The notes: generated by a model not told the origin, from the sequence alone. A stretch of 64,000 nt of DNA from Paenibacillus tyrphae (GCF_027925525.1 NZ_BSDJ01000009.1:1-64000), one strand, 5' to 3'; shown: positions 17,994 to 28,186, counted from the first letter of the stretch. Made by a program: numbers and translations.

Positions 17994-20900
17994 TTATTTC
18001 GTGCTTGTCCGTTTTTCTGCCTTATTTTCAATCCTATAAGCGTGATGGGTCGAAGCTTCTTCCACATCGCCGTAAGCCCAGTGGCTCGAAGGCACATCCG
18101 ACCAGGAAGGCGTGTCAACGCCTGTCAGCGGTCCACGGTTCTGCAGACGGTTGAAGATCGTTACGACCTCTGCGCGGGTCGTGTTTGCCTTAGGCCGGAA
18201 CGTTCCGTCCGGATACCCCGACAAAATGCCTGCTTGACCGGCCGCATTGATTTCCCCGCGTGCCCAGCTGTCGGCAATATCCGCAAAGACATCCTTCTCG
18301 CCGCCCTGCAATTGCTTGAGACGAGCGACGATTCCCGCCATTTCTTCCCGGGTGATCGGTTGATTCGGCTTGAACGTACCGTCCGGGTATCCGTTCATAT
18401 AGCCGGCCTTTGTAACAGCGGCAACTTCAGCTGCGCCCCAATCCGCGCTTGTCAGATCCGAATAAATCGCGGCCGGCGAATCCGATTTGGAGAGGTGATA
18501 CAGCCGGTAGAGCATAGCCGCTACTTCTTGGCGGGTCACGTTCCTTTCCGGCTTAAATGTGCCGTCCGGATACCCTTCAACGTACTTCTCATGCTCGCCT
18601 GCTTGCTTGGAGGAATCGCCCGATGCGCCTGCCGCACCGTCGGTTCCCGCGCCTGACGGGATGGTTACGGTAAGAGCTTGTACAACTCCGGTTTCGACTC
18701 CGTTCACCACCGCTTTGATCGTAAACGGATGATCGCCCTTGGTTAATCCGGTTACCTTGTAGCTGGTGGAGGTAACGCCGGATGCAATAAGTTTACCGTT
18801 ATCGTAGATGTTATACGAGCTCGCGCCGCCGAATCCGTTCCAATTCAACGTGACGCCCGTGCTTGTCACATCGCTTGCCGTGACCGAAGGCGATACGGAA
18901 ACGCCGCCATAGCTTGGGCCGGAGCTCGAGCTTGGGCTTGAATTTGCGCTCATCGAGAAGCTAAGCGATACCAGGTCTTGACCTACATGGATAATTCCAT
19001 CCCGGACATAGCTGTCCGCGCCGTTAACGGCCGGAACGTTCGGCTTGGCTTCCAATGAACTGTAGGAGCTATAGTCGGGCTTCGTTGCCGTAATATAGTA
19101 GTCCCCGTCCGGGAATACCATCCATGCATATTCTCCCGCCTGATTCGTTACTTGCGGGTTGTGGTTTTGATTTGGCGCAAAATCTGGCAGTTCAGGCAAT
19201 TGAACCAACGTATTCGGGGTACGGCGTTTTTGCTTGTTCAGCTCCGTATCCGCCCAATACAAATTCATCGTAACGCCGCTAATCGGTTGGCCCGTTGCTG
19301 TATCCTTAACGACCCCGTACGGGTCGATCAACGAGTAGACTACCCCCGTTTCCCCGTTCTGGCTTACCTTCACGAGTGCGGATGGTCCGGCAAGCATCGT
19401 TCCGTCCTTAGCTTTAATTTGATACGAAACGATATATTGTCCCTGAGGAACATCGCTGATATCAAAGCTTCCATTGGAATCCAGTGGCATCTGAGTCACA
19501 AACGCACTCCCGTTGATCGCTTTCACCAATACCGATACATTTCCTTTGCCAAAAACGCTCTCGACGGTCGGCTGGGTATTGCTTGAAGAACGGTTGGACA
19601 CAAACAGCTGGCCGCTAATTTTATTGGAAGAGACGATCGTTTCGCCCGTGCCGTTCAGTTGATCCACATGTACCGTTTGCTTTTTGGTTAACTGGACGGT
19701 CTGATTGCCCATTTTAACGGATGTGGTAATATCCACCATATAATCGTAATTGCCGCGAGGTACCGAAATTTGATAGGAGCCGTCCGGCCCTGTCGTCACC
19801 GTAGAGCTGAAGTCCGTAATGCCGTCTTGGTTGAAGTCGGCCGAGACCGAAACGGCAGCCCCCGCTATAGGCTGGCCTGTGATTTGATCGATTAAGATTC
19901 CCTTAATCGAAGCCGGCATGTAACGAATGTCAATCCCTTTTTGAACCGTTAAACCGGTCATCGGATCGGTTGCAGACGCCGTAATGACTTCGCGCACAGG
20001 AGTCGTGCTCCGAATGTCCGGCGCCGTAAAGGTAACCGACGCAACTCCGCTAGCATCCGTAACGGCCGTAACATCGCCTTCACCGCCATTGCCGAAATGG
20101 AAGACGACCGGTTTTCCGGCTACTGGCAAGCCGTTAAGCATCGCTACATTGGCAGAGAGCGTCACTTGCGATTTTCCGTCGCCGACTACGCTGCTTGGCG
20201 ATGTATTCAAGGTTAGCTTGATCTGTGGCGAAGCACTTTGAACAACGATGGTTTCCGTCAAGGTTTTACCGTCATACGAAATTGTAATGGTCGCCGTACC
20301 GGGAGCTTTGGCGGTAATGACCCCGTGCGAATCTACCGTCGCAATGGAAGGATCCGAGCTCTGGTAAACCGCCTTGCCGGTCACATCCTGAATACTCTCG
20401 TCCAGGTAGACCGCCTGAATTTTCGTCTGATGCGTATCTCCCGCCGTCAATGTGAAGCTTGACTGATCGGCCTGAAGTTCTCTTAATGTCGACGTTGTAA
20501 CATTCGAACCTCCGGAAGCTGACGATTCGATGCCATTGCTCACCGCTGTCACGGTAAAGCGATGCTCCGTTCCGCCAGTCAGTCCGGTTGCCGTATAGGT
20601 GGTTCCGGTCACGCCGGAGGCGATCAGCCGGCCGTTTTCATAAATATTATAGGTTTGGGCGCCAGGCACGGCATTCCAGGTCAAGGTAGCGCCCGTGGAG
20701 GTGACATCGTTTATCGAAACTCCTGTCGGCGCACCCAGCGTTACGGTTACCTCCGTTTGGGCGCTGCCATTGCCATAAACCGCTTGAATCACCGTAGTGC
20801 CTGCTCCGGCCGCGGTTACAAGCCCGCCCGCATTCACCGTTGCAACCCTGGAATTCATGGATTGATACGAAGCATAAGGAGTGACGTCCATACGGTAGCC

Positions 20901-22436
20901 GTCCGAATAAACGTAGCTCACCACAGTTTGGTGCGTTTCTCCGACGGGCAACGTATAGCTTACGCTATCCAGACTCAGTCCGGCGAAAACAGGAAGCGTC
21001 ACGCGGTTCGAAAAGTCCGATTCAAGTCCGTTTTTGACTGCCGTGACCGTAAAGGTATTGAACGTGCCCTGCGCAAGTCCGCTTACATTGAAAGCGGGTC
21101 CCGTTACATTGGAGGCGTACAGAACGCCGTTCTTATACACTTTGTAGTAGGAAGCACCGGGAACCGGGTTCCAGCTCAGGGTCGAGGCCGTTTGGGCCGT
21201 TGCGCCCGTTTTCAACCCGGTAGGCGGGGCCGGAATCGAAACCGTTACATAAGCGCCGCCAACGGCGACAGCCGTTATATTGCCCGCGACGGTTCCGCCG
21301 CCGAAATCCAGGATCGCTTGACCTTGGCCCTGATTATCCGATGTCAGCGTAGACACGGGATTGCCGTTTGCATCCGTAAGCGTGCCTTGTGTGGATGAAA
21401 CGGTGATTGGCGCATCCGAAACGGGATTGCCGTCGACATCGTATACCGTTGCGGTAACGCTCATTTTTCCGGGTTCGCCTGTCGGCGTTGTGTTCAACAG
21501 AACGCTGGTCGGCGCTTGCTTGTACACGACATCCGGTTGGTTGACATCGATAGGATCGAGTTGGTTTGTGAAATACCAGGATAAAATATCATGATTTTCC
21601 CACGACGAGCCCGTCGAAGCGGTAAAACCGGCATACACGCTGCTTTTGCCGGCGAATATGGCTCCCAAATCAATACCGGAGGCATCGATTTGCTGAACGG
21701 CCGTAGAGCGGTTATTCGTGTTGTTGGTGTAGACTCTCATCGTTTTATTTATCCCGTCGTAATCGATCCAGGCATAATGAATGTTGCCGTCTTTCATATC
21801 CATCTGGTTTTTGGGAATGGCTTTGTACCAGGTCGGATTCGTATTCGCGACGTTCCCGTTTTGGGCCAGCCCGACATAGTTATCGCTTGGATCGTTATGC
21901 TGGCCGGTATAGGTCTTGTTATCGAACGTATCGAACTTTACCGCAAAGCTGGGTTGAATGCCCCCATAGCCAATGCCGTCCCCCACGGACCCCGCAGTGC
22001 TTGACTTCGTCTGGATAGCAAAAGTAAAGCCGTCGGCTCCATCCGGGAAGGTATCGTTAGGATATCCGGAAGGGTCACTGATACGGAAAGCAAAGGAGGT
22101 GCTGAAAGAGAAGTTATTCGTACTGTAAATCAAGGACTTGTTAAAGGCGGAGCCGAATACTCCGGCCGTGGTTTTCGTCAAACGGAGCACCTTATTGTTG
22201 ACTTGCGGCGTATTGTCAAAGAAGGCAGCCGCTTGACCGTTCATGGAAAGAAGATTCGTTTGATTCGGATTGTTGAAATTATCGTACTTAAAGGTGAGCC
22301 ATTTCGTAACCGGCGTTTGACCGCCTGAGCTGCCCGCATGGACCTTTGAGGAAAAAGGCTGGACCATGGCCAGGATCATGCAGATGATGAGTCCCCATGC
22401 GGTCACTTTGTTATTGCGTTTTATGTAGTCGAACAC
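17994..22436 (-). CDS. Giant lectin/Ig-like/SLH surface protein
   Basis: A 1480-residue secreted wall protein. A GTG start at 22436 is chosen because AAGGGGG precedes it by about 9 bases and it opens directly on a signal peptide (FDYIKRNNKV, then hydrophobic, ending SSKVHA). Approximate domains: legume-type lectin (45-300, with GYGGIQPSFAVKFDTFDN); Big_1-like (305-400); FN3 (402-480); Big_2-like (485-565); FN3 (568-650); Big_2-like (655-735); Big_1-like (738-835); three carboxypeptidase-regulatory-like domains (845-1120); Ser/Pro linker; FN3 (1180-1265); three SLH repeats (about 1285-1470, each with a GYPDGTFKP-type motif). It probably binds a glycan and is held by pyruvylated wall polymer. 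No catalytic domain seen. Divergent from the sensor-kinase gene; see promoter at 22579-22613. Confidence 0.93.
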   Translation of the reverse strand: MFDYIKRNNKVTAWGLIICMILAMVQPFSSKVHAGSSGGQTPVTKWLTFKYDNFNNPNQTNLLSMNGQAAAFFDNTPQVNNKVLRLTKTTAGVFGSAFNKSLIYSTNNFSFSTSFAFRISDPSGYPNDTFPDGADGFTFAIQTKSSTAGSVGDGIGYGGIQPSFAVKFDTFDNKTYTGQHNDPSDNYVGLAQNGNVANTNPTWYKAIPKNQMDMKDGNIHYAWIDYDGINKTMRVYTNNTNNRSTAVQQIDASGIDLGAIFAGKSSVYAGFTASTGSSWENHDILSWYFTNQLDPIDVNQPDVVYKQAPTSVLLNTTPTGEPGKMSVTATVYDVDGNPVSDAPITVSSTQGTLTDANGNPVSTLTSDNQGQGQAILDFGGGTVAGNITAVAVGGAYVTVSIPAPPTGLKTGATAQTASTLSWNPVPGASYYKVYKNGVLYASNVTGPAFNVSGLAQGTFNTFTVTAVKNGLESDFSNRVTLPVFAGLSLDSVSYTLPVGETHQTVVSYVYSDGYRMDVTPYASYQSMNSRVATVNAGGLVTAAGAGTTVIQAVYGNGSAQTEVTVTLGAPTGVSINDVTSTGATLTWNAVPGAQTYNIYENGRLIASGVTGTTYTATGLTGGTEHRFTVTAVSNGIESSASGGSNVTTSTLRELQADQSSFTLTAGDTHQTKIQAVYLDESIQDVTGKAVYQSSDPSIATVDSHGVITAKAPGTATITISYDGKTLTETIVVQSASPQIKLTLNTSPSSVVGDGKSQVTLSANVAMLNGLPVAGKPVVFHFGNGGEGDVTAVTDASGVASVTFTAPDIRSTTPVREVITASATDPMTGLTVQKGIDIRYMPASIKGILIDQITGQPIAGAAVSVSADFNQDGITDFSSTVTTGPDGSYQISVPRGNYDYMVDITTSVKMGNQTVQLTKKQTVHVDQLNGTGETIVSSNKISGQLFVSNRSSSNTQPTVESVFGKGNVSVLVKAINGSAFVTQMPLDSNGSFDISDVPQGQYIVSYQIKAKDGTMLAGPSALVKVSQNGETGVVYSLIDPYGVVKDTATGQPISGVTMNLYWADTELNKQKRRTPNTLVQLPELPDFAPNQNHNPQVTNQAGEYAWMVFPDGDYYITATKPDYSSYSSLEAKPNVPAVNGADSYVRDGIIHVGQDLVSLSFSMSANSSPSSSSGPSYGGVSVSPSVTASDVTSTGVTLNWNGFGGASSYNIYDNGKLIASGVTSTSYKVTGLTKGDHPFTIKAVVNGVETGVVQALTVTIPSGAGTDGAAGASGDSSKQAGEHEKYVEGYPDGTFKPERNVTRQEVAAMLYRLYHLSKSDSPAAIYSDLTSADWGAAEVAAVTKAGYMNGYPDGTFKPNQPITREEMAGIVARLKQLQGGEKDVFADIADSWARGEINAAGQAGILSGYPDGTFRPKANTTRAEVVTIFNRLQNRGPLTGVDTPSWSDVPSSHWAYGDVEEASTHHAYRIENKAEKRTSTK

Positions 22437-22578
22437 GAAGCTTATCCCCCTTATTTCATGTTTAGCCATCAAACTTCAACATCTTAAGTCGGCGGCAATC
22501 GATTTTAGATACACGGCATGAAATTGCTCTCCTTCCTTACAACTATAGACTCAGGACTTTTATCCTAATCGTGTTTTT

Positions 22579-22613
22579 ATTATATCGATGTTCGCTTACA
22601 AAACGCTTACAAA
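22579..22613 (-). promoter_or_regulatory. SLH-lectin promoter with 11-bp-period direct repeat
   Basis: The 10-mer CGCTTACAAA occurs at 22593-22602 and again at 22604-22613, a period of exactly 11. On the minus strand a perfect TATAAT (22579-22584) lies downstream and the 17-spaced -35 is poor (AGCGTT) and is overlapped by the repeats, the layout of an activator-dependent promoter. SARP/OmpR-type proteins bind direct repeats of this period (established), and such a regulator is encoded nearby. A further TATAAT at 22680-22685 faces the kinase gene. Confidence 0.5.
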
Positions 22614-22725
22614 TCGGATTCCAATCATGGTTCCAGTGATTTTTTATTACAAAATCATCGTTTTTTCGACAAACTCCTTTATAATGATGATATCCATCGA
22701 TACTTGCATTCGGAGAGACACGCCT

Positions 22726-25700
22726 ATGAAGGTTTTGCAAAAAAATTCGCTTTATATCATTTTGTTCGCAATTGTCTGTTTCTTGCTTCTCTATTACGGT
22801 ACGATATTCTTCGGTCAAAACAAGGAATCGGCCCCGCAAATTCAAAATGGCGTGCTTAACCTTTCCAATTGGGATTTTGACAAAAGCGGCCCCGTGAAGC
22901 TGGACGGTGCCTGGGAGCTTTATTGGGGAACACTCCTGGAGCCCGGGCAAGCCGCCGTGCCGACCGGTATTTTTCCGATTTTGTCCTACTGGTCCGGCAG
23001 CTTGAACCATACCCTGCTGCAGGCCAAAGGCATGGCGACCTATAAGCTGCATGTCAAGGTCAAGCCTTCGCCTTCCATGGTCTACGGCATCAGGGTCGTG
23101 AACATCCAAATGTCCAGCGCCTTGTATGTGAACGGTCTAAAACTGGGGAGCAGCGGCACGCCCGGACCTTCGAGAAGCGAATACAGCCCGGAGAACAAAC
23201 CCTACATAGCCTACTTCCCTCTTGAAGGGGATACGGCGGACATTATGATTCATGCCGCGAATTACGATTTTATCCAAGGCGGCGTCGCCTCCAGTCTTTA
23301 TCTTGGAAGCGCGGAGCAGATTAATCGCATCGACAAGCTTTCCACCGGCATCGGCATTGCGCTCGAGGTCTCGATTCTGCTGCTCGGCATTTATCACTTG
23401 GGCACTTATGTCACCCGAAAAAAAGAGAAGGGCTTCCTCTATTTCGGGATCTACTGCATTTCCTCTGCGGTCAGCTTTGCGGGCTTGGGCGATAAACCGT
23501 TAATGCAAATTTTTGACGGATTCCCTTTTGCGCTTATTCACAAAATTCAAGGGATTTCCATGCACACTTCGATACTGGCCTTGACCTTATTCATAAAGCA
23601 TGTTTGCTCCGAGCAGGTCCCACGGTGGTTGGTGAAAAGCGTGTTAACCGTCTACGGCGTTTATTCGGTTTATTTCATTCTGGTCCCTTTCCGGGTTTAT
23701 TCTTATACCACCTTTGTCATGAGCGCCCTGCAGATCGTTATTTATTTCATCATCATCTGGTTGTTGTCCGCCGCGTATATGCGGGGCAACTACGGCAGCT
23801 TCAGCAAGCGGAGCCTGCTGATCCTGATTTTGGCTTTCTGCGCTTTGCTTATTTGCATCCTGGACGCTTCCCTTTATCTGCTGCGAATCGTTCCTAAAAA
23901 TTTTTTGTTCGATTTTTGCGCCATGTCGTTCGTGTTATTGATTTCCTTTATGCTTGCATCCCGGTTCTCCGAAGCTTTTCAAACGATAGAAAAAATGACC
24001 CGCAAGCTTAGCGAAAACGACCGGCTAAAGGACGAGTTTCTGATCAATACCACCCATGAGTTTCAAACTCCGCTCAACGGCATCATCAACATCTCCCAGT
24101 CTCTGCTCGAAGGAGCCGCTGGGGATGTGAACGAAAAGCAGAAGGAAAACTTGTCCACGATCGTGGCCGTGTCACAGCGGCTGTCTACGCTCGTTCGCGA
24201 TATTCTGGATCTGGAGCGGATCAAAAGAAATGAAATCCATCTGCAAACGTCCGCGGTCGATGTGAAAGTGCTGATTTCGATTATCATGGATATGTTCAAC
24301 TATTTAATTTCCGGAAAAAAAGTCAGCCTCATTCAAGACATCCCCGACAACCTGCCTCCGGTGCGCGCGGATGAAAACCGGCTTTGGCAGGTCGTTTACA
24401 ATGTTGTCGGAAATGCCGTCAAGTTTACCGAACGAGGCGCCGTTACCGTATCCGCTCGTTATCGAAACGGACATGTGGAAATCTCCGTAGAGGATACCGG
24501 CATTGGGATACCGCCGTACAGACAGCAGCGTATTATGGAGTCGTTCGGTCAAGCGGATCGCTCGGCCTATGGCGGCATGGGGCTTGGCCTCTCCATTTCC
24601 GGCAAGCTGGTTCAGTTGATGGGGGGAGAGCTTCGTTTGGACTGGTCCGAAGAAGGAAGGGGCTCCCGTTTCCTATTTCATTTACCAGCCGCCGGACCCT
24701 TCCGGCGGCAACGGGAAGGGAACACCGCCAGTTTTCGTCTGACCCCGAGCGCCGCGGGCGAAGCCGAACCGGAAACGACGGGCAAGAAATTTACCATCCT
24801 GGCCGTGGACGACGAGCCGTCCAACCTGCAGGTGCTTTCGGTTCTATTTGCCGGAGAAGCTTACCGGATGCTGAAAACAACCAGCCCTCAGGAGGCGCTT
24901 CAGCTCCTGCAAACCTCCGGCGCAATCGATCTTGTCCTGCTGGATGTCATGATGCCGAATTTGTCAGGGTATGAGGTATGCCGGGAAATTCGCAGACAAT
25001 ATACGCTATTCGACCTCCCGATTGTGATGCTGACGGCCCGCAATACCCCCAGCGAGGTGGCCGCGGGCTTTGAAGCGGGGGCCAACGATTTCATCATTAA
25101 GCCGTTTAACTCCTCGGAGGTTCGGGCAAGGGTCAACACCCTGCTGCAGTTGAAGCAATCCGTACAGGATGCCCTTGCTTCGGAAATGGCGTTCCTGCAA
25201 TCCCAGATCAAGCCGCATTTTTTGTTCAATTCCTTGAATGCGATTTTGTCGTTTTGCCGCACAGATAGCGCCCGGGCCGAGCAATTAATTTCCCATCTGA
25301 GCGTTTATTTACGAAGATGCTTCGATATCCCGGGCACGGAAGCCTTCGTCACTTTGGAATCGGAGCTTCAGCTTGTCCAAGCTTACGTCGAGATTGAAAA
25401 GGCGAGGTTCGAGGAGCGGTTGACGGTGGTCTACGATATTGACCCCGGGCTGCTGCAAACACGGCTTCTGCCTCTCACCATCCAGCCTTTGGTGGAAAAC
25501 GCGATCCGGCATGGCATTATGAAAAAAGAAAACGGGGGCGTCGTGAAACTTACCGTTAAAGCTGCTGCCGGTTTGGCGCACGTGGAGGTATGGGACAACG
25601 GGATCGGAATCCCCGACGGCAAGCTGGCCGCACTGATTGAAAAAAATTACGCGCGCGAAACCGGCGGAGTCGGATTGCCGAATATTCACAGAAGATTGAT

Positions 25701-25776
25701 CAACTGGCTGGGAAATGGCCTGCAGATTGAAAGTGCAGAACAAGAATGGACCAAAATTTCCTTTTATACAAAATGA
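22726..25776 (+). CDS. Hybrid sensor kinase with 7TMR-DISM and two kinase cores
   Basis: A 1016-residue membrane signalling protein. ATG 22726 (GGAGAG upstream) leads straight into a TM/signal anchor; an in-frame extension to 22588 has no ribosome site. Order: extracellular 7TMR-DISM jelly-roll region (about 40-190), seven-helix DISM membrane region (205-400), HisKA with phospho-His in THEFQTPLNGI (about 445), HATPase (540-660; DENRLWQVVYNVVGNAVKFT, VEDTGIGI, GMGLGLSI), receiver domain (688-805; LLDVMMPN with Asp about 740, IIKPFNSSE), then a LytS/YesM-type His_kinase (QSQIKPHFLFNSLNAILSF, about 827) and a second HATPase (VENAIRHGI, VWDNGIGI). The second core likely phosphorylates the regulator encoded 28 bases downstream. 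Confidence 0.93.
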   Translation: MKVLQKNSLYIILFAIVCFLLLYYGTIFFGQNKESAPQIQNGVLNLSNWDFDKSGPVKLDGAWELYWGTLLEPGQAAVPTGIFPILSYWSGSLNHTLLQAKGMATYKLHVKVKPSPSMVYGIRVVNIQMSSALYVNGLKLGSSGTPGPSRSEYSPENKPYIAYFPLEGDTADIMIHAANYDFIQGGVASSLYLGSAEQINRIDKLSTGIGIALEVSILLLGIYHLGTYVTRKKEKGFLYFGIYCISSAVSFAGLGDKPLMQIFDGFPFALIHKIQGISMHTSILALTLFIKHVCSEQVPRWLVKSVLTVYGVYSVYFILVPFRVYSYTTFVMSALQIVIYFIIIWLLSAAYMRGNYGSFSKRSLLILILAFCALLICILDASLYLLRIVPKNFLFDFCAMSFVLLISFMLASRFSEAFQTIEKMTRKLSENDRLKDEFLINTTHEFQTPLNGIINISQSLLEGAAGDVNEKQKENLSTIVAVSQRLSTLVRDILDLERIKRNEIHLQTSAVDVKVLISIIMDMFNYLISGKKVSLIQDIPDNLPPVRADENRLWQVVYNVVGNAVKFTERGAVTVSARYRNGHVEISVEDTGIGIPPYRQQRIMESFGQADRSAYGGMGLGLSISGKLVQLMGGELRLDWSEEGRGSRFLFHLPAAGPFRRQREGNTASFRLTPSAAGEAEPETTGKKFTILAVDDEPSNLQVLSVLFAGEAYRMLKTTSPQEALQLLQTSGAIDLVLLDVMMPNLSGYEVCREIRRQYTLFDLPIVMLTARNTPSEVAAGFEAGANDFIIKPFNSSEVRARVNTLLQLKQSVQDALASEMAFLQSQIKPHFLFNSLNAILSFCRTDSARAEQLISHLSVYLRRCFDIPGTEAFVTLESELQLVQAYVEIEKARFEERLTVVYDIDPGLLQTRLLPLTIQPLVENAIRHGIMKKENGGVVKLTVKAAAGLAHVEVWDNGIGIPDGKLAALIEKNYARETGGVGLPNIHRRLINWLGNGLQIESAEQEWTKISFYTK

Positions 25777-25803
25777 AACGGTTCAAAAACGAAGGGGTCG
25801 GCT

Positions 25804-26928
25804 ATGTTAAGAACTATCCTGATTGATGACGAAAAACCTTCATTGAATTGGCTAAGCCGAATCATCGAGGAACGGAACGAACTTGAGATCGTGGGCTCCT
25901 TCACCAGGGTCTCCGAGCTGTTGGAATCTTTTGCGGACCTCCGGCCGGAGCTGGTCTTTCTGGACATTGAAATGCCGGGCGTCCATGGCATCGAGCTGGC
26001 CTCCCGTTTGACGGAGCTGGATGAGGATATCGAAATTGTGTTTGTTACCGCCTACCAGCAATATGCTCTGGAAGCTTTTCGGGTCAACGCGACGGACTAT
26101 TTGCTCAAGCCGGTGCAGCCCGAGGACTTGCAGCGAACGGTGGAAAGGGTAATGAAAAGAAAAAGACCTGCTGTGCGGAAGCCGGAGTCCGGCATCCCGG
26201 GAATTTACTGTTTTGGCCAGTTTGGGGTCTATACCGCCTTGAATCCGGCCGAGCCGATCCGGTTCCCGACAGCCAAAACGGAGGAGCTTCTTGCCTTCTT
26301 CCTGGTTCACGCGGGGGTGAATATTTCCAAATGGGCGCTGTGCGAAAGCTTATGGCCCGGCTTCACGCCCGAAAAGGCCGAGCAAAATCTGCATACCACG
26401 GTCTTTCGTTTGAAAAAGACGCTAAAGCATTACGACATGCCCGTCACGATTCATTCGCAGCGGGGGGTTTACCGTTTCGAGACGGGCATGCGCTGCGATT
26501 ATTTGGAATTCGACCGTCAGCTCAAGCCGTATTCCATGGGCGACATGCCGCCGGAACAAATGAAAAACATTATTCCGTTATTTCAAGGCCCTTTGTTCGG
26601 CGGCAAAGACTATCCATGGTGTGAAGCGGAGAAAGAACGGGTGTACAGCGCAGCGATCGACCTGTCGAAAAGGCTGACCTCGCATTATTTATCCCTGGGC
26701 GAAGCTGACAAGTCCATCGAGCTTTTGAAATATATGATCGCCGTCGGCCCCTTTCATGAAGACGTTCATGTGCTTCTGCTTAGCGCCTTCCTTCACCTGA
26801 AGGACCGCACCGCTTTCATTACGCATTATGATAAATTCGCCAATCTATTGAGAGCCGAGCTGGATATCGAGCCCGGCCCTGCCGCCAAAGAGCTGCATAG
26901 ACAAATGCTTCTGAGCTCATCCATTTAA
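25804..26928 (+). CDS. Response regulator with SARP-like winged helix and BTAD domain
   Basis: A 374-residue regulator. Receiver domain (1-122): ILIDDE acidic pair, phospho-Asp in LVFLDIEMPG (about 55), Thr/Ala switch in VFVTAYQ and Lys in LKPVQPEDL. Then a winged-helix region (about 133-230; IRFPTAKTEELLAFFLVHAG, KWALCESLWPG, LHTTVFRLKKTL) followed by a helical bacterial transcriptional activation domain (about 240-370; ends DIEPGPAAKELHRQML). The last two match the SARP/AfsR arrangement. It is cotranscribed with the hybrid kinase. I infer control of the divergent lectin gene through the direct repeat at 22593-22613. It converges with the next gene, 17 bases apart. Confidence 0.9.
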   Translation: MLRTILIDDEKPSLNWLSRIIEERNELEIVGSFTRVSELLESFADLRPELVFLDIEMPGVHGIELASRLTELDEDIEIVFVTAYQQYALEAFRVNATDYLLKPVQPEDLQRTVERVMKRKRPAVRKPESGIPGIYCFGQFGVYTALNPAEPIRFPTAKTEELLAFFLVHAGVNISKWALCESLWPGFTPEKAEQNLHTTVFRLKKTLKHYDMPVTIHSQRGVYRFETGMRCDYLEFDRQLKPYSMGDMPPEQMKNIIPLFQGPLFGGKDYPWCEAEKERVYSAAIDLSKRLTSHYLSLGEADKSIELLKYMIAVGPFHEDVHVLLLSAFLHLKDRTAFITHYDKFANLLRAELDIEPGPAAKELHRQMLLSSSI

Positions 26929-26945
26929 ACGTGAGCTCTTCCCCA

Positions 26946-28154
26946 TCAGGAGGCGGCATTCACATCCTGCGGGTTGTTCTTATTACCTTTTACCGATACA
27001 ACAAAACAAATAAACAATATTAGGCACGCCAGTGTATACGGATAATTAACGTTCAGATCGAATAAAAAACCGGCTACGATAGGACCTGCGATATTGCCAA
27101 GACTGGTAAAGGCAGAGTTTAAGCCGGCAACATAGCCTTGCTGATCTTTTGCCACCATTGACATTTGCGTACTGATGGCCGGTCGTAAAATATCGATTGC
27201 CAGAAATATAATGAAGGTAACGGCAAAAATCAACCAGAATGTGTGAACAAAAAGCGTCAGCAAAATAAACAAACTGGCAAAAATAAGGCAGAGCGATATG
27301 ATACGCTGCTCCCCGAAACGCTTCATGATCCAGCTGAAGGCCGTAGCCTGGACCACAGCGCCGGCTATCGACCCGAACGTTATGATAAAGGCGATATCTT
27401 TAGGTCCAAACCCAAATTTGTGATCCACAAACAGTCCAAAGATCGTCTCAAAATTAGCAAGCCCAAACGACATGACAAAAACGATGATCAAGCTTAAAAA
27501 ATAGGGCTCTTTATAAGCGTATCTTAATTGCGAGAGAAGACCGCCCCACTCTCTTGCGTCAGATGGAGTATCAGCTGTATTCTCTTTTGAAGGGAGCGAT
27601 TCCCGAAGAATAAACAATGTAATACATGCAGCCAAGATCCCCGCAACCGCCGCGGCGTAAAAGGGCACGCGGATGCCGAATTCGGCAATATAACCGCCAA
27701 TACCAGGTCCGATAATAAAGCCTGTTGTAATGGCTGCGTTAATGTAGCCCATCCCCGCCGCCCTTTCTTCCTTTGTCGTGATATCCGCCGCGTAAGCCAT
27801 AACGGCCGGCATAATCATTGCAGCACTAATGCCGCCGAGCAGCCTGGAAACAAACAGTAGAGCAGGTGAACTTGCTATCCCGAACAGCACTTCAGAGAAG
27901 GCGAACACGGTCAAGCCGATGACAATCATTCTTTTTCTACCGAAGGAATCGGCCAACCGGCCGGCCAACGGCGAACAAAGAAGCTGCGTCAATGAAAAAG
28001 CCGCAACCAACAGGCCCATAATCCCCCCGGTTATGCCCAAGCTTTCCATGAACTTGGGCATAATGGGGACGATAAGCCCGATCCCCGAGAAAACCAGAAA
28101 TAGATTGAACACGAGAATCAGTAAGGCGCCCCGATTTTTCGATAATAATTTCAT
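26946..28154 (-). CDS. MFS multidrug efflux transporter (Bmr/NorA-like)
   Basis: A 402-residue 12-TM DHA1 permease. The A-motif GRLADSFGRKRM follows TM2, and the antiporter C-motif reads GFIIGPGIGGYIAEFG in TM5, so proton-coupled drug export is expected. GGAGG lies 9 bases before the ATG. It lies 69 bases downstream of a TetR gene on the same strand; a TetR-type palindrome at 28187-28204 is in the gap. Tetracycline or multidrug specificity cannot be told from sequence. Confidence 0.9.
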   Translation of the reverse strand: MKLLSKNRGALLILVFNLFLVFSGIGLIVPIMPKFMESLGITGGIMGLLVAAFSLTQLLCSPLAGRLADSFGRKRMIVIGLTVFAFSEVLFGIASSPALLFVSRLLGGISAAMIMPAVMAYAADITTKEERAAGMGYINAAITTGFIIGPGIGGYIAEFGIRVPFYAAAVAGILAACITLFILRESLPSKENTADTPSDAREWGGLLSQLRYAYKEPYFLSLIIVFVMSFGLANFETIFGLFVDHKFGFGPKDIAFIITFGSIAGAVVQATAFSWIMKRFGEQRIISLCLIFASLFILLTLFVHTFWLIFAVTFIIFLAIDILRPAISTQMSMVAKDQQGYVAGLNSAFTSLGNIAGPIVAGFLFDLNVNYPYTLACLILFICFVVSVKGNKNNPQDVNAAS

Positions 28155-28186
28155 TCTTACATTCCTCCATACTTCTGTAACAAAAT

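Noticed and set aside
22588-22725. 46-codon N-terminal extension of the hybrid kinase
   Set aside because: It has no ribosome site, crosses the TATAAT box and breaks the expected signal-anchor start.
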